Positions 61,638 to 64,000 of a DNA stretch of 64,000 nucleotides are shown piece after piece. Position numbers and translations under genes: made by a program. Position 1 is the stretch's first letter, and each line of letters opens with the position of its first letter. The notes beneath the pieces are model-generated. The model was not told where the DNA came from. It made no database searches and saw only the letters and a list, made by a program, of their open reading frames with translations. Origin of the DNA: Streptomyces rugosispiralis (GTDB lineage: Bacteria > Actinomycetota > Actinomycetes > Streptomycetales > Streptomycetaceae); the NCBI RefSeq assembly GCF_024505145.1, contig NZ_JANIAA010000016.1:1-64000 (forward strand). The letters run 5' to 3'.

Positions 61638-64000
61638 GAACCGATCGCGATCGTCGCCATGAGCTGCCGGTTCCCCGGAGGGGTGAACTCTCCCGAAGAC
61701 CTGTGGCGCCTGGTGGCGGAGGGCACCGACGCGATCTCGGAATTCCCCATGGACCGAGGTTGGGACATCGACGCCCTCTACGACGAGGACCCGGACCGCC
61801 CCGGCACCAGCTATACGACCCAGGGCGGTTTCCTGGAGAACGCCGACCAGTTCGATCCGGGTTTCTTCAGGATCTCGCCGCGTGAGGCGCTGTCGATGGA
61901 CCCGCAGCAGCGGCTGCTGCTGGAGACGTCGTGGGAGGCGGTCGAGCGGGCGGGCATCGATCCGATGTCCCTGCGGGGCAGCAGGACCGGTGTGTTCGTG
62001 GGAACCAACGGCCAGGACTACTCCATGCTCATGCTCGGGGTGGACGAGACCGCGGAGGATGTGGAGGGCCACTCGGGCACCGGCAACGCGGCGAGCATCG
62101 TCTCGGGCCGGATCTCCTACACCATGGGCCTCGAGGGCCCCGCGCTCTCCGTGGACACGGCGTGCTCGTCGTCCCTCGTGGCCCTGCACCTCGCCGTTCA
62201 GGCGCTGCGCCAGCGCGAGTGCACGCTCGCGCTGGCCGGTGGTATCACCGTGATGTCCACCCCGACGGCGTTCGTCCAGTTCAGCAGGCAGCGCGGGCTG
62301 GCGGCGGACGGCCGGTGCAAGCCGTTCGGCGCCGCGGCCGACGGCACCGGCTGGGGCGAGGGCGTCGGCATGCTGCTCGTGGAGCGGCTGTCCGACGCCC
62401 AGCGCAACGGCCACCAGGTGCTGGCCATCGTCAAGGGTTCGGCGATCAACCAGGACGGCGCCTCCAACGGTCTGACGGCGCCCAACGGCATATCGCAGCA
62501 GCGGGTCATCCGGCAGGCGCTGACCAGCGCCCGGCTCTCGGCCGCCGAGGTGGACGTGGTGGAGGCGCACGGTACGGGCACCACACTGGGTGACCCGATC
62601 GAGGCGCAGGCGCTGATGGCGACGTACGGGCAGGACCGGCCCGCGGACCAGCCGCTGTGGCTGGGCGGCATCAAGTCGAACATCGGGCACACCCAGGCCG
62701 CCGCCGGTGTCGCCGGGGTCATCAAGATGGTGATGGCCATGCGGGCGGGCGTGCTGCCGAAGACGCTCCACGCGGACGAGCCCTCGCCGCACATCGACTG
62801 GACCGGCGGCGCCGTCTCCCTGCTGCACGACTCGGCCCCGTGGCCGGACCGGGACCACCCGCGGCGCGCCGCCGTGTCGTCGTTCGGTATGAGCGGCACC
62901 AACGCGCACACCATCCTGGAGCAGGCTCCGGAGTCCGAGGAGCCCGAGGAGCGTGCGGAGGCCGGTGGCGGTGCGGCCGGTCCGGTGTCGTGGGTGGTGT
63001 CCGGCCGCAGCGCACGGGGGCTGCGGGCGCAGGCCGAGCGGCTGCGGGAGTTCGTCGCGGAGCGCCCGGAGTTGAGCGACGCGGACGTGGCGCTCTCGCT
63101 GGCGACGACCAGGTCCGCGTTCGAGCACCGGGCCGTGGTGACCGGCGCCGGCCGTGCGGAACTCCTCCAGCGCCTGGAGTCGGTCGCCGAGGACACCACC
63201 GGGGCGACCGGAGTGGTGCGGGGCCGGACGACCGACCCTGGCCGTTCGGTTTTCGTGTTCCCGGGGCAGGGGGCGCAGTGGGCGGGTATGGCGGTGGGGC
63301 TGTTGGAGTCCTCGCCGGTGTTCGCCGAGTCGGTGGCCGAGTGTGAGAAGGCTCTGTCGGCCCATGTGGACTGGTCGCTGACCGATGTGCTGCGCGGTGT
63401 CGAGGGCGCGCCCGGCTATGACCGGGTGGATGTGGTGCAGCCCGCGCTGTTCGCGGTGATGGTGTCGCTGGCGAAGCTGTGGCGTTCGGTGGGTGTCGAG
63501 CCGGGCGCGGTGATGGGCCACAGCCAGGGCGAGATCGCGGCCGCGTGTGTGGCGGGCGCGCTGTCGCTTGAGGACGCCGCGAAGGTGGTGGCCCTGCGGT
63601 CGCAGGCGATCGCGGCGGGTCTCGCCGGCCGTGGTGGCATGGTGTCGGTCGGGCTGCCGGTCGACCAGGTGCGGGAGCGCATCGCCCAGTGGGATGGCGC
63701 GATCTCGGTCGCCGCGGTCAACGGCCCGGGTTCCGTCGTGGTCTCCGGTGACCCGGGTGCGCTGGACGAGATGGTCGCCCAGCTGGAGGGCGAGGAGATC
63801 CGCGTTCGCCGGGTTCCGGTGGACTACGCCTCGCACTCCGCACACGTCGAGGAAATCCATCAGGAGCTGTTGCGGGTCCTGGCCGGCATCGAGCCGCGTT
63901 CGTCGCAGGTGCCGTTCTACTCCACGGTGTCCGGCGAACTGATCGACACGGCCGGTCTGGACGCCGAGTACTGGTACCGCAACCTGCGGCAGACCGTCGA
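61542..64000 (+). CDS. PKS-6: modular polyketide synthase, 3' truncated (start of W13)
   Basis: The next subunit of the assembly line. It starts at ATG 61542 with the docking helix NEEKLLDYLKRVTADL and stays open to the window end. About 819 residues are visible: docking (1-32), KS (33-462, Cys 208) and most of an AT (from about 566, Ser 661, YASH near 762). The KS has all catalytic motifs. The AT is methylmalonyl-type. Reductive domains and ACP lie beyond the window, so the fate of the beta-carbon cannot be read. No stop codon is reached. Confidence 0.96.
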   Translation, partial: MNEEKLLDYLKRVTADLQQTRQRLLEAESADQEPIAIVAMSCRFPGGVNSPEDLWRLVAEGTDAISEFPMDRGWDIDALYDEDPDRPGTSYTTQGGFLENADQFDPGFFRISPREALSMDPQQRLLLETSWEAVERAGIDPMSLRGSRTGVFVGTNGQDYSMLMLGVDETAEDVEGHSGTGNAASIVSGRISYTMGLEGPALSVDTACSSSLVALHLAVQALRQRECTLALAGGITVMSTPTAFVQFSRQRGLAADGRCKPFGAAADGTGWGEGVGMLLVERLSDAQRNGHQVLAIVKGSAINQDGASNGLTAPNGISQQRVIRQALTSARLSAAEVDVVEAHGTGTTLGDPIEAQALMATYGQDRPADQPLWLGGIKSNIGHTQAAAGVAGVIKMVMAMRAGVLPKTLHADEPSPHIDWTGGAVSLLHDSAPWPDRDHPRRAAVSSFGMSGTNAHTILEQAPESEEPEERAEAGGGAAGPVSWVVSGRSARGLRAQAERLREFVAERPELSDADVALSLATTRSAFEHRAVVTGAGRAELLQRLESVAEDTTGATGVVRGRTTDPGRSVFVFPGQGAQWAGMAVGLLESSPVFAESVAECEKALSAHVDWSLTDVLRGVEGAPGYDRVDVVQPALFAVMVSLAKLWRSVGVEPGAVMGHSQGEIAAACVAGALSLEDAAKVVALRSQAIAAGLAGRGGMVSVGLPVDQVRERIAQWDGAISVAAVNGPGSVVVSGDPGALDEMVAQLEGEEIRVRRVPVDYASHSAHVEEIHQELLRVLAGIEPRSSQVPFYSTVSGELIDTAGLDAEYWYRNLRQTV
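61638..64000 (+). other. Module W13 (5' part): KS-AT(methylmalonyl)
   Basis: The KS runs from 61638 to about 62928 with Cys at 62163-62165 (DTACSSSL). Two small oddities are RISPREAL instead of GISPREAL and PNGISQQ instead of PNGPSQQ. The AT starts near 63237, with Ser at 63522-63524 (GHSQGE) and YASH at 63825-63836. It belongs to the same family as the W2, W9 and W11 ATs but is more diverged in DNA. The sequence ends inside the AT, at LRQTV. Confidence 0.93.

Noticed and set aside
1..64000. Transposons, integrases, tRNA or rRNA genes, thioesterase, NRPS or tailoring genes
   Set aside because: I looked for them and found none. The whole window is PKS coding sequence apart from five gaps of 25-85 bases.

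Overview
The window lies entirely inside a very large type I modular polyketide synthase (PKS) cluster. The DNA is strongly G+C-rich with a third-codon-position G/C bias, and the domain sequences are of the streptomycete type. The source is therefore almost certainly a Streptomyces or a close actinomycete relative. All six genes are on the + strand and follow one another with gaps of only 25-85 bases, which looks like one transcription unit. Both ends of the window cut through a PKS gene. There are no tailoring, transport, regulatory, RNA or mobile genes here, and no thioesterase, so loading and release lie outside.

Layout. PKS-1 (base 2 to 7636, 5' truncated) holds the KR-ACP end of module W0 and complete module W1 (KS-AT-DH-KR-ACP). 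PKS-2 (7722-12662) holds W2 (KS-AT-KR-ACP). PKS-3 (12688-26943) holds W3-W5, all KS-AT-KR-ACP. PKS-4 (27021-51821, 8266 aa, five modules) holds W6 and W7 (KS-AT-KR-ACP), W8 (KS-AT-DH-ACP with no KR), W9 (KS-AT-KR-ACP) and W10 (KS-AT-DH-ER-KR-ACP). PKS-5 (51867-61484) holds W11 and W12 (KS-AT-KR-ACP). PKS-6 (61542 to the window end, 3' truncated) holds the KS and most of the AT of W13. 'W' numbers are labels for this window only.

How the genes work together. Each protein ends and begins with docking helices that pass the chain to the next protein. The W2-to-W3 junction uses a docking pair visibly unlike the other four. From AT motifs (HAFH for malonyl, YASH for methylmalonyl) and the reductive domains, the encoded stretch, read from the early end, is: CHOH-CH2, CH=CH, CHOH-CH(CH3), five CHOH-CH2 units, C=O-CH2, CHOH-CH(CH3), CH2-CH2, CHOH-CH(CH3), CHOH-CH2, then a unit ending in CH(CH3). 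This is an aminopolyol-macrolide type of backbone with one internal ketone. It resembles the hemiketal-containing 36-membered marginolactones (azalomycin F and niphimycin family), but the product cannot be fixed from this window.

Most unusual points: W8 lacks a KR, carries a decayed DH, has an ACP with Asp-to-Ser next to the carrier serine, and contains an acidic-repeat/basic linker. W10 has a lysine-rich insert. The W5 AT contains a patch of foreign-looking codon use and sequence. Several AT and KR segments are near-identical copies of one another, which points to recent duplication or gene conversion.
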